NCBI GenBank assembly: GCA_000729835.1
Contig: JFHB01000106.1
Span: forward strand, 1-64,000
From: Atkinsonella hypoxylon
Taxonomy: Eukaryota > Ascomycota > Sordariomycetes > Hypocreales > Clavicipitaceae
DNA length: 64,000 nucleotides
Reading direction: 5' to 3'
Both the position numbers and the translations under genes were made by a program. Every line of letters begins with the position of its first letter. Position 1 is the stretch's first letter. This document shows positions 12,201-24,110 of the stretch, in pieces. The notes beneath the pieces were generated by a model that searched no databases, was not told the origin of the DNA, and saw nothing but the letters and a program-made list of their open reading frames with translations.

Positions 12201-14620
12201 TAGTGGATTTAGTTAATACTACTGCGAATAGTACTAAACTACTAAGTCCTAAACAGCTATATCTAGCTAATTTAAAGCCTTCTAAGACCTATAAGCCTAA
12301 TTTTACTAAAATAAGGGCTATAGGCTTCTATTGTAAAGTTCTAATTCCTTTAGAACAACAATCTAGGTTGCAGAAGCTAGCTAAAAGAACTATTCCTAGT
12401 AGACTTTTAGCTACGCTAGGTTCTAATGTATATCTAATATATATCCCCTCTAAACAAGCTGTTATAAAGACTAGCTTCGTTAAAATTATAGAAGGAATAG
12501 GCCCTATTTCATAGGGCATCCCTAAGGTTCCTATTAGTTCTATAGTGGATAATCCTTTAGAGGGAGAAATCGATAACTAGCAGCAATTAGTGGATAATTA
12601 TACTCCTAAGTATCCTTATCCTAGTTATCTAGATATACTGAATTATCCACTAGAACCTGTAGATTAAGCTCTTCTACTAAGCAACTCTATAGAAGCTGTA
12701 GAGGCCCCTAAAGCCCCTATATCTATAGAAGCCCCTTAGGCTAATATAGAACCTATAGAAGCTAAAGCTAATGCTGATGCTATAGATTTAGATAGAGACA
12801 TATTTTCCTTAATTAAGGATCTATACTTTAAGGCTAGAACTAAAGCAGCTATTACTTCTAATAGTAAGGATAAACTTCCTAATACGTAGAAGCAAGCCCT
12901 AAAAAGCTCTGCTAAGCAGCATTAGATAGAAGCTACCTATAGCGAATTTAAGCAGCTATTAGCTGCTGGAACCTTCAAATTTATAGGGAAAGACTAAGTA
13001 CCTAAGGGCTAAAGAGTTCTAAAGAATAGGCTTGTTTATAGGCTTAAAAAGGATAAAGAAAATAATCCTATTAAATATAAGGCCTGCCTTGTTGCTAAGG
13101 GATTTATGCAAATAGAAGGTTAAGACTATCTAGAGACCTTTACTGCAACTAGTATTGCTCCTAGCTAGTGTATATTATTAGCTCTTGCAGCTTTTAATAA
13201 CTAGGAAGTTAAGCAAATCGATTTTATAGGAGCGTTTTTAAATAGCAAGCTAAAAGAAGCTATTTATATAGAAATCCTAGATAGATTCGTTAAATTTGCA
13301 GAGTAAGCATCGCTATTAGTAGCTAAGCTACTAAAAAGCTGTAATTATAAGCCCTCTAAAGAGCAAGTAATTAAGCTAGAAAAATCCCTCTATAGTTTAA
13401 AGCAAAGTCCTAGAGAATAGCAGCAAATTCTAACGGAATTACTTTAAAAGTATAGATTTAAACCTTTTATATTAGACCCAGCAGTCTTTTATAACCCAGC
13501 TACATCTACATATATTGCTACTTATGTAGATAACTATCTTCTAATTAGGCTTAATTTACGATATATTAATAAGCTTAAAAAGCTACTAAATTAAGCCTAT
13601 TTAATAGAAGATAGAGGACTAGCAGAATTCTTTCTAGGTGTGCAAATCACCTGTAATAGGTCTAAAAGGTCTATTAAAATCCACTAATCTTAATACATCC
13701 TTAAAGCCCTAGAAAGATTTAAAATGCTAGATGCTAAGCTAGCTTCTATCTCTATACAGCTAGGAATTCTAAAGCAACTAGTTACAAAACTCCTCTTAAA
13801 ATCCGATTATAAGCTTTATTAGAGCATAATAGGCACTATAATGTACCTAATGTTGCTAACTAGAGCTAATATTGCTTTTTCTGTTCAGTAGCTATTAACC
13901 TTCCTAGCTAAGCCCTATATAGAGCACCTAAATGCCTCTAAGCACCTCCTAAGGTACTTAAGTAGTACTAGAAGCTTTGCTATTATTTATAAGCGTTCTA
14001 GTACACACCCTATAGGGTCTTCTTCTAAAGCTTCTAATAGTTCTATTAGTTATAAAGAAGTACTTAAGACCCTCCTTAGTTATTGCGATAGCGATTTTGC
14101 TGGTGACAAAGTCTCTTCTAAATCAACCTATACTTATCTATATAAGCTAGCTAGTGGACCTATTAGCTAGAAATTAAAGAAAGCTAGTACTATTGCTCTT
14201 TCTACATTAGAAGTAGAATCTAATGTATTATCTAAAGCTATAAGGGAATTAGAGTAGCTCTACAGCCTTTTTAAGGAGATAAAGCTGCCTTTAACTTCTT
14301 CTATTTCTATTAAGTGTAATAATTAAGGCGCTATAGTTACTGCTTACAACCTAACGTTATATAGTAGAACTAAGCACACCCTTTTGAAGTTTAACTACAT
14401 TAGGGAAAAGATTTATAAAGGTATAGCTAAGGTTAGTTATATTAATATAAATTAGATGCTAGCAGATAGCTTAACTAAGCCTCTTGCTATTTAAAAGCAT
14501 TAACAATTTATTAAGTTACTAGAGCTTTCTAGCTAGCTTATAAAAGCAATAAAAACACTTAAAAAATTAAAAAGTAACGAAAAAACAGTTAAAAATCGAA
14601 AACAATAAAAACAATTAACA
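9289..14620 (+). pseudogene. Copia-A gag-pol in A2 (RIP-degraded)
   Basis: This is the complete length of the Copia-A polyprotein gene. The start codon reads ATA (9289-9291) followed by GCA, apparently ATG changed by RIP; copy A3 has ATA GCA CCA AAA. Domains in order are a Lys/Ser-rich Gag N-terminus, a Gag body to about 10360, and a Ser/Asn-rich linker (10390-10760). Then come the protease with NTG in place of DTG (10808-10816), the HHCC region (about 11620-11740), integrase core (11790-12200), and a Pro/Glu-rich linker. RT has YVDN in place of YVDD near 13520, and RNase H runs to about 14500. Compared with A3, A5 and A6 two bases are missing near 9500, shifting the frame of early Gag against the rest. 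The end is approximate. Confidence 0.9.
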
Positions 14621-14786
14621 ACAACTAGTTATATTTAACTATAACTACCCTAGAATTGCTGGAATTAGTTATGTTATTTAGTTCTGTTATTAGTACTATA
14701 TTTCGTTAGTTAATTCTAACTTAAATATCCTTTAAAGGAGCTAAGTTGCTTATAGAACTAGTTACTTCTTATATTTCTAGAGAGAG

Positions 14787-15479
14787 TGTTAAAAATAAGC
14801 TACCCTATATAGCCTATTTTTATGCCTACTAGTTGCTCTATTATGTAACCCTTATTAGGTCTTATTACGTTAATTTTTAGTAGAGATATTGCTGTTACTA
14901 GATGTAAAACATCTAGAATTAACTAAGGCAAAGTTGCGTAACCTATAGTTAACTTTAACTGCGATTTTCTCTACATCTAGCAATAGTAGAAATTTAAGAA
15001 GTATACTATTTAAAAGCTAAGAATTAGGGCTATTTAATAGTATAATTATTAGATAGAGTTGCTTATAAGGGTTGCTTATTATTAGTGGAATTTATTAAAT
15101 TATATATATAGGTATCTTGTTTGTATAGCTATAAGTCGATTTTTTTGTTTTTATATAGTAAATCTTTTTGCGGAAATTATAAAGTAGCCTATAAGCCCCT
15201 TCTAGCGACTACAGCCTGCTAATATAGTTAGAGGGTCTATAAGGGACTAGAAAGATTTAAGATTCTACCCTTACTGTTTGTTACAGCGCTCTCAATATAA
15301 AGATACTACTATTACAGTTATCTATTGCCTTTACGTAATCTATACTATACACTACAGCTTGATTTAGGCTGCTGCTGCTTCCACTACGTGATAATTGCTA
15401 GGAGCAATTACAGGTGCTAAATCTAAGAGACCACTACCCTCTTAGATATCTAGTCCTGTAATCCCTATTATTTTCATTA
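14787..15479 (+). repeat. Copia-A 3' LTR of A2
   Basis: It runs from tgttaaaaataagc to ttttcatta; other copies end ttttcaata. It is preceded by the purine tract ctagagagag. A tttttatatagtaa stretch in the middle could be a TATA region, and aattgctaggagcaatt near the 3' end is a palindrome present in every Copia-A LTR here. Confidence 0.93.
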
Positions 15480-16279
15480 ATTTACATCGATTATCCTAAT
15501 GGATTTAAGAAACTAGAATAGGCTTTGTTGCTTCTTAGGGCTCTATATGGCCTAAGGAGGTCCCCTTATCTCTAGCAGAAAGATCTCTCTTTAACTCTTC
15601 AAAAACTACAACTACAGGTAGTTACGGAAGACCCTTGTATTATGATTTCAGATATAGTAGTTATCTTCTACTTTATAGATAATATTGTACTTATCTTCCA
15701 ATCTAAAAACAGGAATAAGGCACAAGGAATTGCATAAGGACTTCAAGAAAGTTACAAGATGAAGATCCTAGGGGATTTAAAGTGGTTTCTTAGAATTCGA
15801 ATTATCTGCAATTGAAAGCTTTAAAAGACCTAGCTTTTACAAGACTCTTATATAGAGAAAATTGCTAACGAATTCCTCTCTAGAAAGATACCTAAGAAAA
15901 CCTACCCAATTCCAAAACAACAACTCGAAAGGAACCAGCAACAAGCCTCTTCTCAACAGATATACTAGTATTAGAAGCTTGTTAGTTCTATTAACTACCC
16001 TTCCACAATAATAAGGCTAGATATAGCTCTTGCTGTATCTAGACTCTCTGAGCACCTTTAGAATCCCTTTAAATATCACCACGAAGTAGCTGTAGGAGTA
16101 GTTATCTACCTCTTTCTCACTCAATTTCTTGCTATTCAATTCTCTAATAGCAACTAACAAGAGCTTGTAGTAGCTTCCGATGCTGCTTACGCTAACGATA
16201 AAGAAACCCGTAAATCGTTATAAGGCTCTTTCTTTAGTCTCTTTAGTGGAGCAATTAGTTGGCAAGCAACTAAGCAACC
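15480..16279 (+). pseudogene. Copia-B pol, middle part: reverse transcriptase to start of RNase H
   Basis: After the second attta (15480-15484), the Copia-B RT frame resumes with PNGFKKLE and ALYGLRRSP, typical of Copia RT. The catalytic block lies at about 15650-15690 (VIFYFIDNIVLI, where YVDD is expected). MKILGDLKWFLRI follows near 15760-15790. A conserved stretch runs from about 15985 (INYPST) to LAVSRLSEHL near 16060. The RNase H start SDAAYAND is at about 16170 and SGAISWQATKQP at 16250-16279. It has few internal stops, so it is much less RIP-damaged than the 5' half of the same gene. It is cut at caacc (16275-16279) by Copia-A copy A3 and resumes at 24116. Confidence 0.9.
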
Positions 16280-16970
16280 TATTGAAAATAATAGGGATTA
16301 CAGGACTAGATAGAAGAGGGTAGTGGTCTCTTAGATTTAGCACCTGTAATTGCTCCTAGCAATTATCACGTAGTAGAAGCAGCAGCGGCCTAAATCAAGC
16401 TGTAGTGTATAGTATAGGTCACGTAGAGGCAATAGATAACTGTAATAGTAGTATCTTTATATTAAGAGCGCTATAACAAACAGTAAGGGTAGGATCTTAA
16501 ATCTTTCTAGTCCCTTATAGACCCTCTAACTATATTGGCAGGCTGTAGTCGCTAGAAGGGGCTTATAGGCTACTTTATAATTTCCGCAAAAAGATTTACT
16601 ATATAAAAACATAAAAATCGACTTACAGCTATACAAACGAGACGCCTATATATATAATTTAATAAATTCTACTAATAATAAGCAACCCTTATAAGTAACT
16701 CTATCTAACAATTATACTATTAAATAGCCCTAATTCTTAGCTTTTAAATAGTATACTTCTTAAATTTCTACTATTGCTAGTTGTAGAGAAAATTGCAGTT
16801 AAAGTTAACTATAGGTTAGGCAACTTTACCTTAGTTAATTCTAGATATTTTGCATCTAGTAACAGCAATATCTTTACTAAAAATTAACGTAATAAGACCT
16901 AATAAGGGTTACGTAATAGAGCAACTAGTAGGCATAAAAATAGGCTATATAGAGTAGCTTATTTTTAACA
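16280..16970 (-). repeat. Copia-A 3' LTR of A3
   Basis: On the plus strand it runs from tattgaaaataatagg to atttttaaca. It is followed by ctccctctag, the complement of the polypurine tract ctagagggag. It is colinear with 23420-24110 and differs from it mainly by C/T and G/A changes. Confidence 0.95.
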
Positions 16971-17134
16971 CTCCCTCTAGAAATATAAGAAGTAACTAGT
17001 TCTATAAGCAACTTAGCTCCTTTAAAGGATATCTAAGTTAGAATTAACTAATAAAATATAGTACTAATAATAGAACTAAATAATATAACTAATTCCAGTA
17101 ATTCTAAGGTAGTTATAGTTAAATATAACTAGTT

Positions 17135-20100
17135 GTTGTTAATTGTTTTTATTGTTTTCGATTTTTAACTGTTTTTTTGTTGCTTTTTGATTTTTTAAGT
17201 GTTTTTATTGCTTTTATAAGCTAGCTAGAAAGCTCTAGTAACTTAATAAATTGTTAATGCTTTTAAATAGTAAGAGGCTTAGTTAGGCTATCTACTAGCA
17301 TCTAATTTGTATTAATATAACTAACCTTAGCTATACCTTTACGAATCTTTTCCCTAATATAGTTAAACTTTAAAAGAGTGTGCTTAGTTCTACTATATAA
17401 TGTTAGGTTGTAAGCAGTAACTATAGTGCCTTAATTATTACACTTAATAGGAATAGAAGGGGTTAAAGGTAGCTTTATCTCCTTAAAAAGGCCGTAGAGC
17501 TACTCTAATTCCCTTATAGCTTTAGATAATACATTAGATTCTACTTCTAATGTAGAAAGAGCAATAGTACTAGCTTTCTTTAATTTCTAGCTAATAGGTC
17601 CACTAGCTAGCTTATATAGATAAGTATAGGTTGATTTAGAAGAGGTTTTATCACCAGCAAAATCGCTATTGCAATAACTAAGGAGGGTCTTAAGTACTTC
17701 TTTAGAGCTAGAAGCTTTAGAAGAAGACTCTAGTGGTATAGAACGCTTATAAATAATAGCAAAGCTTCTAGTACCACTTAAGTACCTTAGGAGGTGCTTA
17801 GAGGCATTTAGGTGCTCTATATAGAGCTTAGCTAGAAAGGTTAATAGCTAATAAACGGAAAAAGCAATATTAGCCCTAGTTAGCAACATTAGGTACATTA
17901 TAGTGCCTATTATGCTCTAATAAAGCTTATAATTAGATTTTAAGAGAAGTTTTGTAACTAGTTGCTTTAGAATTCCTAGCTGTATAGGGATAGAAGCCAG
18001 CTTAGCATCTAGCATTTTAAATCTTTCTAGGGCTTTAAGGATATATTAAGATTAGTGGATTTTAATAGACCTTTTAGACCTATTACAGGTGATTTACACA
18101 CCTAGAAAGAACTCTACTGGTCCTCTATCTTCTATTAGATAAGCTTTATATAATAGCTTCTTTAGCTTATTAATATAGCTTAGATTTAGACCAATTAGAA
18201 GACAGTTATCTATATAAGTAGCAATATACATAGATGTAGCTGGGTTATAAAAGACTGCTAGGTCTAATATAAGAGGTTTAAATCTATACTTTTAAAGTAA
18301 TTCTATTAGAATTTGCTGCTATTCTCTAGGACTTTACTTTAAACCATAGAGGGATTTTTCTAGCTTAATTACTTAGTCTTTAGAAGGCCTATAATTACAG
18401 CTTTTTAGTAGCTTAGCTACTAATAGCGATGCTTGCTCTACAAATTCAACGAATCTATCTAGGATTTCTATATAAATAGCTTCTTTTAGCTTGCTATTTA
18501 AAAACGCTCCTATAAAATCGATTTGCTTGACTTCCTAGTTATTAAAAGCTGCAAGAGCTAATAATATACGCTAGCTAGGAGGAATACTAGTTGCAGCAAA
18601 GGTCTCTACGTAATCTTAACCTTCTATTTGTATAAATCCCTTAGCAATAAGGCAGGCCTTATATTTTATAGGATTATTTTCTTTATCCTTTTTTAGCCTA
18701 TAAACAAGCCTATTCTTTAGAACTCTTTAGCCCTTAGGTACTTAGTCTTTCCCTATAAATTTAAAGGTTCTAGCAGCTAATAGCTGCTTAAATTCGCTAT
18801 AGGTAGCTTCTATCTAATGCTGCTTAGCAGAGCTTTTTAGGGCTTGCTTCTACGTATTAGGAAGTTTATCCTTATTACTATTAGAAGTAATAGCTACTTT
18901 AGTCCTTACCTTAAAGCATAGATCCTTAATTAAGGAAAATATGTCTCCATCTAAATCTATAGCATTAGCATCAATAGATTTAGCTTCAGCTTCTATAGGT
19001 TCTATATTAGCCTAAGGGGCTTCTATAGATATAGGGGCTTTAGGGGCCTCTACAGCTTCTATAGGGTTGCTTAGTAGAAGAGCTTAATCTACAGGTTCTA
19101 GTGGATGATTTAGCACATCTAGATGACTAGGATAAGGATACTTAGGAGTATAATTATCTTCTAATTGCTGCTAGTTATCGATTTCTCCCTCTAAAGGATT
19201 ATCCACTATAGAACCAATAGGAACCTTAGGGATGCCCTGTAAAATAGAACCTATTCCTTCTATAATTTTAACGAAGCTAGTCTTTATAATAGCTCGTTTA
19301 GAGGGGATATATATTAAATATACATTAGAACCTAGTATAGCTAAAAGTCTACTAGGAATAGTTCTTTTAGCTAGCTTCTGCAACCTAGATCTCTGTTCTA
19401 ATGCGATTACAACTTCGCAATAGAAGCCTATAGCCCTTATTTTAGTAAAATTAGGCTTATAGGTCTTAGAAGGCTCTAAATTAGCTAGATATAGCTGTTT
19501 AGAACTTAGTAGTTTAGTGCTATTCGCAGTAGTATTAACTAAATCCACTATAGCAGGAAGGATGTAAGACTATAGATATAGAGGTAATTGTAACTACTGT
19601 AGAGTAGCACGCAAACGGTCTAGAAGTACCCTTATAGCTCTCTCTATTAGCCTATTCTATTTATAAATATAGAGGCAAGAGGTGCTAAAGCAAATACCCT
19701 TAGAAGATAGCTAAGCTTACAACCTAGTATTAATTTCTGTACTATTATTAAAATAAAGGTGTTTAGGGTAGCAGTTATACTGGTTCTTTAATTCCTTAAA
19801 GAAGCCTTTAATATAGCTATAGAGAGTACAACCCTCTTTATTAGCTAAATTAAAAGACTACTTATACCGTAATTTTCTATTAATTAGAAAAAGAACTAGA
19901 GGCCTCTTATTGTGCAGTATAGGCTCTATTTTAACGGTATCTCCCTCTATAATATCTAAACATCTAGGGGGGTTAGGAATAGCATGCTTACTAGGTCTTC
20001 TAACAGCTTTAGCTTAGTTGCAAGCTATGCAGTTAAAATCCTTTTCCTTAATTTTTGTAAAATTAGGAATACCTTTAGTAATAGAAGCAGTCTTCTTTAG

Positions 20101-22464
20101 TAAAGGGAGTCCTATATGCCCTAATCTAACGTGCTAAGTAGCAGCTAATTCTAGGAGCTTCTTATAGGAGGAAGAAGCAGTAGTAGAAGAATTACTACTA
20201 GAATTATTATTAGAGCTAGCTTCCTGTTGCTCCCTATCTTGCTAGATCTCTTAAGAACTATAGGCCTTGTTTAAGGGATCTAGACAGCTACTTCCTCTAA
20301 TATCTAGCAACTTAGGATTTAGACCTTCTAAATCCCCGTTATTAGAAGGAATCTAACTAGGAGCCCGTTTAGGAACTAGGGCTAATAGCTCTATAGTATC
20401 ATTATTAGTATTATCTTCTTTAAAATTAGATAATTCCTCGATTCAGCTATATTCCTCTAGATTAAAACTAGGCTGTTAAGGGATTTAAACCTCTATAGAA
20501 TAACTAGCATTATAACCGCTATTATAACTATTGCTAGTAAATCCTATATAAGAGAGATTTACGTGGTTTTTACACACTCTAGGGGTCTCTTACCCCTTAA
20601 GCTGTAAGAAGAAACTATGCTTTTTGGGATTTAGAAGCCTACAGCAGCTTCTATTAGCTAGAAATAGCTGATTTCTAAGGAGAGTACTCTCTATTAAATA
20701 GTGCTTTAGACCACTAATTAGGTTGGTATCTAAACCTAGGCAATATAGAGCATCCTTTAGAGCTAAAGGCCTGTATTTAGCTAGATTTATACTAACTAGT
20801 ACCTAGAATACAGCAGTTCTCTGTCCTTTAGGATAAATAGGACCTCCTCCAGTAGCAATAGGCGCGGTTTTACCCTTTTTTATAGGCTTAAAAGTCCTAA
20901 AAAATGCCTTATTGTTAACTATATAACAGGTAGAACCTATATTGTATAGTAGGGAGTTTTTAATTATTCCGTTAGAGTAATTAAAAGAAGGGGTATTATT
21001 ACTAGTAGTACTAGTATCACTAGTAGTAGATTCTGTATCTAAATCGTAAGAATTATTACTACTAGAACTGCTAGAATCATTAGATTCTATAGTATCCTAG
21101 TTGCTAGTAGATAGGTTATAGCAACCTATAGCAAAAGCAGCTTCTCTATCCTTATTCCTAGAGTTTTTATTACTTCTTCTTCGGCCCTTCTACTTCTTCT
21201 TATTCTTAGAGGCTTTATCTGTATCTTTATCTTTAGAGGCATTAGAATCGTTAGAATTAGAATTGTTAGAATTCTTCTTCTGATTAGGATGATTCTTTCC
21301 TTAATTAGCCTTATTATTAAAACTATTAGAATTAGAAGCTTTATAACTAAGAGCCTTAGATATAGAGGAGCTTTTATCTCTTTGTTCTTCTAATAAGTCA
21401 GCTATAAGGAACTGTAAATTCAGCATTTTTACAGATAGACCTTGTGCTCTAGCAGCTCTAATAGAATATTGCTGCCTTTTAGCCTAGCTAGGGAAGGTCT
21501 TCTTTAAAGCATTAATATAATAATTTACCTAGTTAATAGAATTAATAGCTACACTACAGAGCTGTAATCTAGCTAGTAAATTATTAAATTCAGCATTAAA
21601 GGCCTCTAAAGATCCCTTATAGTTTAAAAACAATAAGTTGTAATAACTAGCATATAGCGTACTACATTGTATTTTAGCACTCTACGAATATTGCCTAACT
21701 AGAACGTTATAGGCATCTATAGGGGACTTATGCCAGCTTATAGCAGCTTAAGGTCTAGATTGGCAACTATCTCTTATAATTATAAGGATAATAGCTTGTT
21801 CTAAATCTACTAAAGTACTAGCTATACTAGGATTATTAATAAATTAAGGGAATCCTAGTGCCCTAAATTAAATAGTTAAAGCTTACTTCTACTGTTTAAA
21901 ATTTTTAGGGCCTTTTAGCTTAGCAGCCTCTAGAATTAAGTGGACCTTCTTATTTAGCTCTTTTATAGTGCCTTCATTAAAAGCAGGCAGAAAAGTAGCA
22001 CTATTAGAACTAGAAGGTTTAGGGGCTTTAAAAGAGACTTTAGAAGCTCTTTTAGAAGTAATAGGATCTACTACCTTAGAGGGAGACCCTATAGAGAGAT
22101 TACCTATAGATGTAATTATAGTATCTAATTTACTTAGTAAATTAGCTATATTACCTTCATTTTAGCTTTGTTTTGCTTCACTATACCTAATGAATCTATT
22201 TAGGGTCTTTTATTGCTTATCTATTTAAGCTTTTAGATTAGCTTAAATATTATAGACTTGCACTACTCTTTCAGAAGCTAATCTAGCTTCTTTTAGAGCC
22301 TTCTTAGCTGTATAATCTTCTTTATTAGAAGAGGAGTTTACTGGCTGAGGGGGGGACCTTACTGGACCAGGAAAGCTAGTAGCAGCAGCTGTAGCTAGTG
22401 TACTAGAACCACTACCCCGTTTAGGGCTTATGCTCTTTCCCTTGCCTGTTCCTTTTGGTGCTAT
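17135..22464 (-). pseudogene. Copia-A gag-pol in A3 (RIP-degraded)
   Basis: Read on the minus strand from ATA at 22464-22462 (a former ATG followed by GCA CCA AAA), the gene keeps one phase through Gag, protease, integrase, RT and RNase H. The longest stop-free piece is 19548-19171 (125 codons), the integrase C-terminal part, with LEPSKTYKPNFTKIRAIG and IPSRLLAILGSNVYLIYIP. Breaks are mostly TAG and TAA from RIP. In RT, 18133-18196 belongs to a sequence variant shared only with the truncated A5 copy (41201-41265); other copies have a different version there. The 3' end is approximate. The product would be the element's own polyprotein, acting in cytoplasmic virus-like particles. Confidence 0.92.
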
Positions 22465-23405
22465 TTTAAGGGTTTAAAATATAGCTAATTTAACGCTCTT
22501 TATAGCTAATTATAGCCTAAATTACAGTGGAAAAGGTAGTAAATAACAGTAATAACCTCTACTAGATATTAATAGATTGCTCTATTATAGGCCTAGAAGT
22601 GCCCTATATCTTCAGAAATTATACTAAGATTTTTCTCCAATTTCTTTTGTAACAGGTATAATAGGCTCTAAAGGCTGCGTTGTATTGCGATCTATATATA
22701 TATACAATTTGTATAGCAGACTAGATTAACAAGCGGTCGCAAGGGGCATAAAACACAGGTGCTAGCTATTTTTAGCTAAAAAATTCAGGAGATTCTTCTC
22801 TAATTAGGTTCTAACAAATTAGTGGAGACCTAGGCACAGCTAATTTAGGGATATCTAGCTAATTCCTACTTCAAAATCCTAACTAGTGGGATTACTACAT
22901 AAATTAATTCTGCGACCGAAAACACAGGAATATCTAACGGCAACAAGAGCTATTAGGCGTGCACTATAAATTGTAGTATAGCCACTAACAGAGGTGCACA
23001 GGGTGCACAATATAACAACAACAAGCGATGTAGTGCAGCGCTAAGCTTATTTCTTAATGGAAATAATTGATTAGGCAGTGCCTAATAAAACAATTCGCAG
23101 TGCAAATGTAATGTATGCAGATGTATATATTTTAATGTTGCGCAACGATAGAACCTAGCTATTAAGAATAGCTTTAAAAGTGTGTATACATAGGGTGTAT
23201 AGAGTGCAGGAGGCATAGGGTGGGCAGAATGAAAACACTAGTATAGTAGCTAGCGATGTGTGTACAGCAGGTATTAATAGCTTCCAGCAAGCTACTAATT
23301 TATTAGCAGCAATAGCTGCTAGCGCAGGTCTTAATATAGCTTCTAGTAGGTAATACAGTACACAATAGTAGATTTCAGCGGGCTAACAGCTTGCAGATAG
23401 GTCTT
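22465..23405 (-). other. Copia-A leader of A3
   Basis: About 940 bp of untranslated leader lie between the primer-binding site and the gag start, homologous to 8354-9288 and 32231-33166. It holds the same gtgcac palindromes near 22993-23010. No coding frame is evident. Confidence 0.75.
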
Positions 23406-23419
23406 CCGGGCTTATAACC
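23406..23419 (-). other. Copia-A primer-binding site of A3
   Basis: On the minus strand it reads ggttataagcccgg, immediately after the 5' LTR. Pre-RIP it would be ggttatgagcccgg, complementary to CCGGGCUCAUAACC, the anticodon stem-loop of initiator tRNA-Met, not to a tRNA 3' end. Confidence 0.75.
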
Positions 23420-24110
23420 TATTGAAAATAATAGGGATTATAGAACTAGATAGAAGAGGGTAGTGGTCTCTTAGATTTAGCACCTGTAATTGCTCCTAGC
23501 AATTATCACGTAGTGGAAGCAGCAGCGGCCTAAATCAAGCTGTAGTGTATAGTATAGGTTACGTAGAGGCAATAGATAACTGTAATAGTAGTATCTTTAT
23601 ATTAAGAGCGCTGTAACAAACAGTAAGAGTAGAATCTTAAATCTTTCTAGTCCCTTATAGACCCTCTAACTATATTGGCGGGCTGTAGTCGCTAGAAGGG
23701 GCTTGTAGGCTACTTTATAATTTCCGCAAAAAGATTTACTATATAAAAACAAAAAAATCAACTTATAGCTATACAAACGAGATGCCTATGTGTATAATTT
23801 AACAAATTCCACTAATAATAAGTAACCCTTATAAGCAACCCTATCCAACAATTATACTATTAGATAGCCCTAATTCTTAGCTTTCGAATAGTATACTTCT
23901 TGAATTTCTACTATTGCTAGTTGTAGAGAAAATCGCAGTTAAAGTTAACTATAGGTTAGGCAACTTTGCCTTAGTCAATTCTAGATGTTTCGCATCTAGT
24001 AACAGCGATATCTCTACCAAAAATCAACGTAACAAGACCTAATGAGGGTCACGTGATAGAGCAACTAGTAGGCATAAAAATAGGCTATACAGGGTAGCTT
24101 ATTTTTAACA
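23420..24110 (-). repeat. Copia-A 5' LTR of A3
   Basis: The 691 bp LTR has ends tattgaaaata and atttttaaca on the plus strand. It is adjacent to the TSD caatc. It is less RIP-damaged than the 3' LTR, for example keeping cgaaa and gtcaattc forms around 23880-24000. Confidence 0.95.

Larger units (their letters stand above)
8274..15479 (+). mobile_element. A2: chimeric retrotransposon with a TRIM-A 5' LTR and a Copia-A body and 3' LTR
   Basis: The left end (8274-8353) is an 80 bp TRIM-A LTR, matching 44579-44658 and 44851-44930. The rest is Copia-A leader, gag-pol and 3' LTR (14787-15479). The two ends are different repeats, yet the unit is flanked by attta at 8269-8273 and 15480-15484. Removing it with one attta restores the Copia-B RT frame through DKTIYIDYPNGFKK. 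The junction at 8351-8353 (ata) lacks the first seven bases of the primer-binding site, ggttata, which other Copia-A copies have. Confidence 0.9.
16280..24110 (-). mobile_element. Copia-A copy A3, complete element
   Basis: This is a full-length 7831 bp Copia-A on the minus strand with both LTRs (691 bp each), leader, gag-pol and intact primer-binding site. It is flanked by caacc (16275-16279) and caatc (24111-24115), one RIP-type change apart. Its removal restores the Copia-B RNase H frame. It is the best reference copy of the family here because its LTRs, primer-binding site and reading-frame phase are all preserved. Confidence 0.95.
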
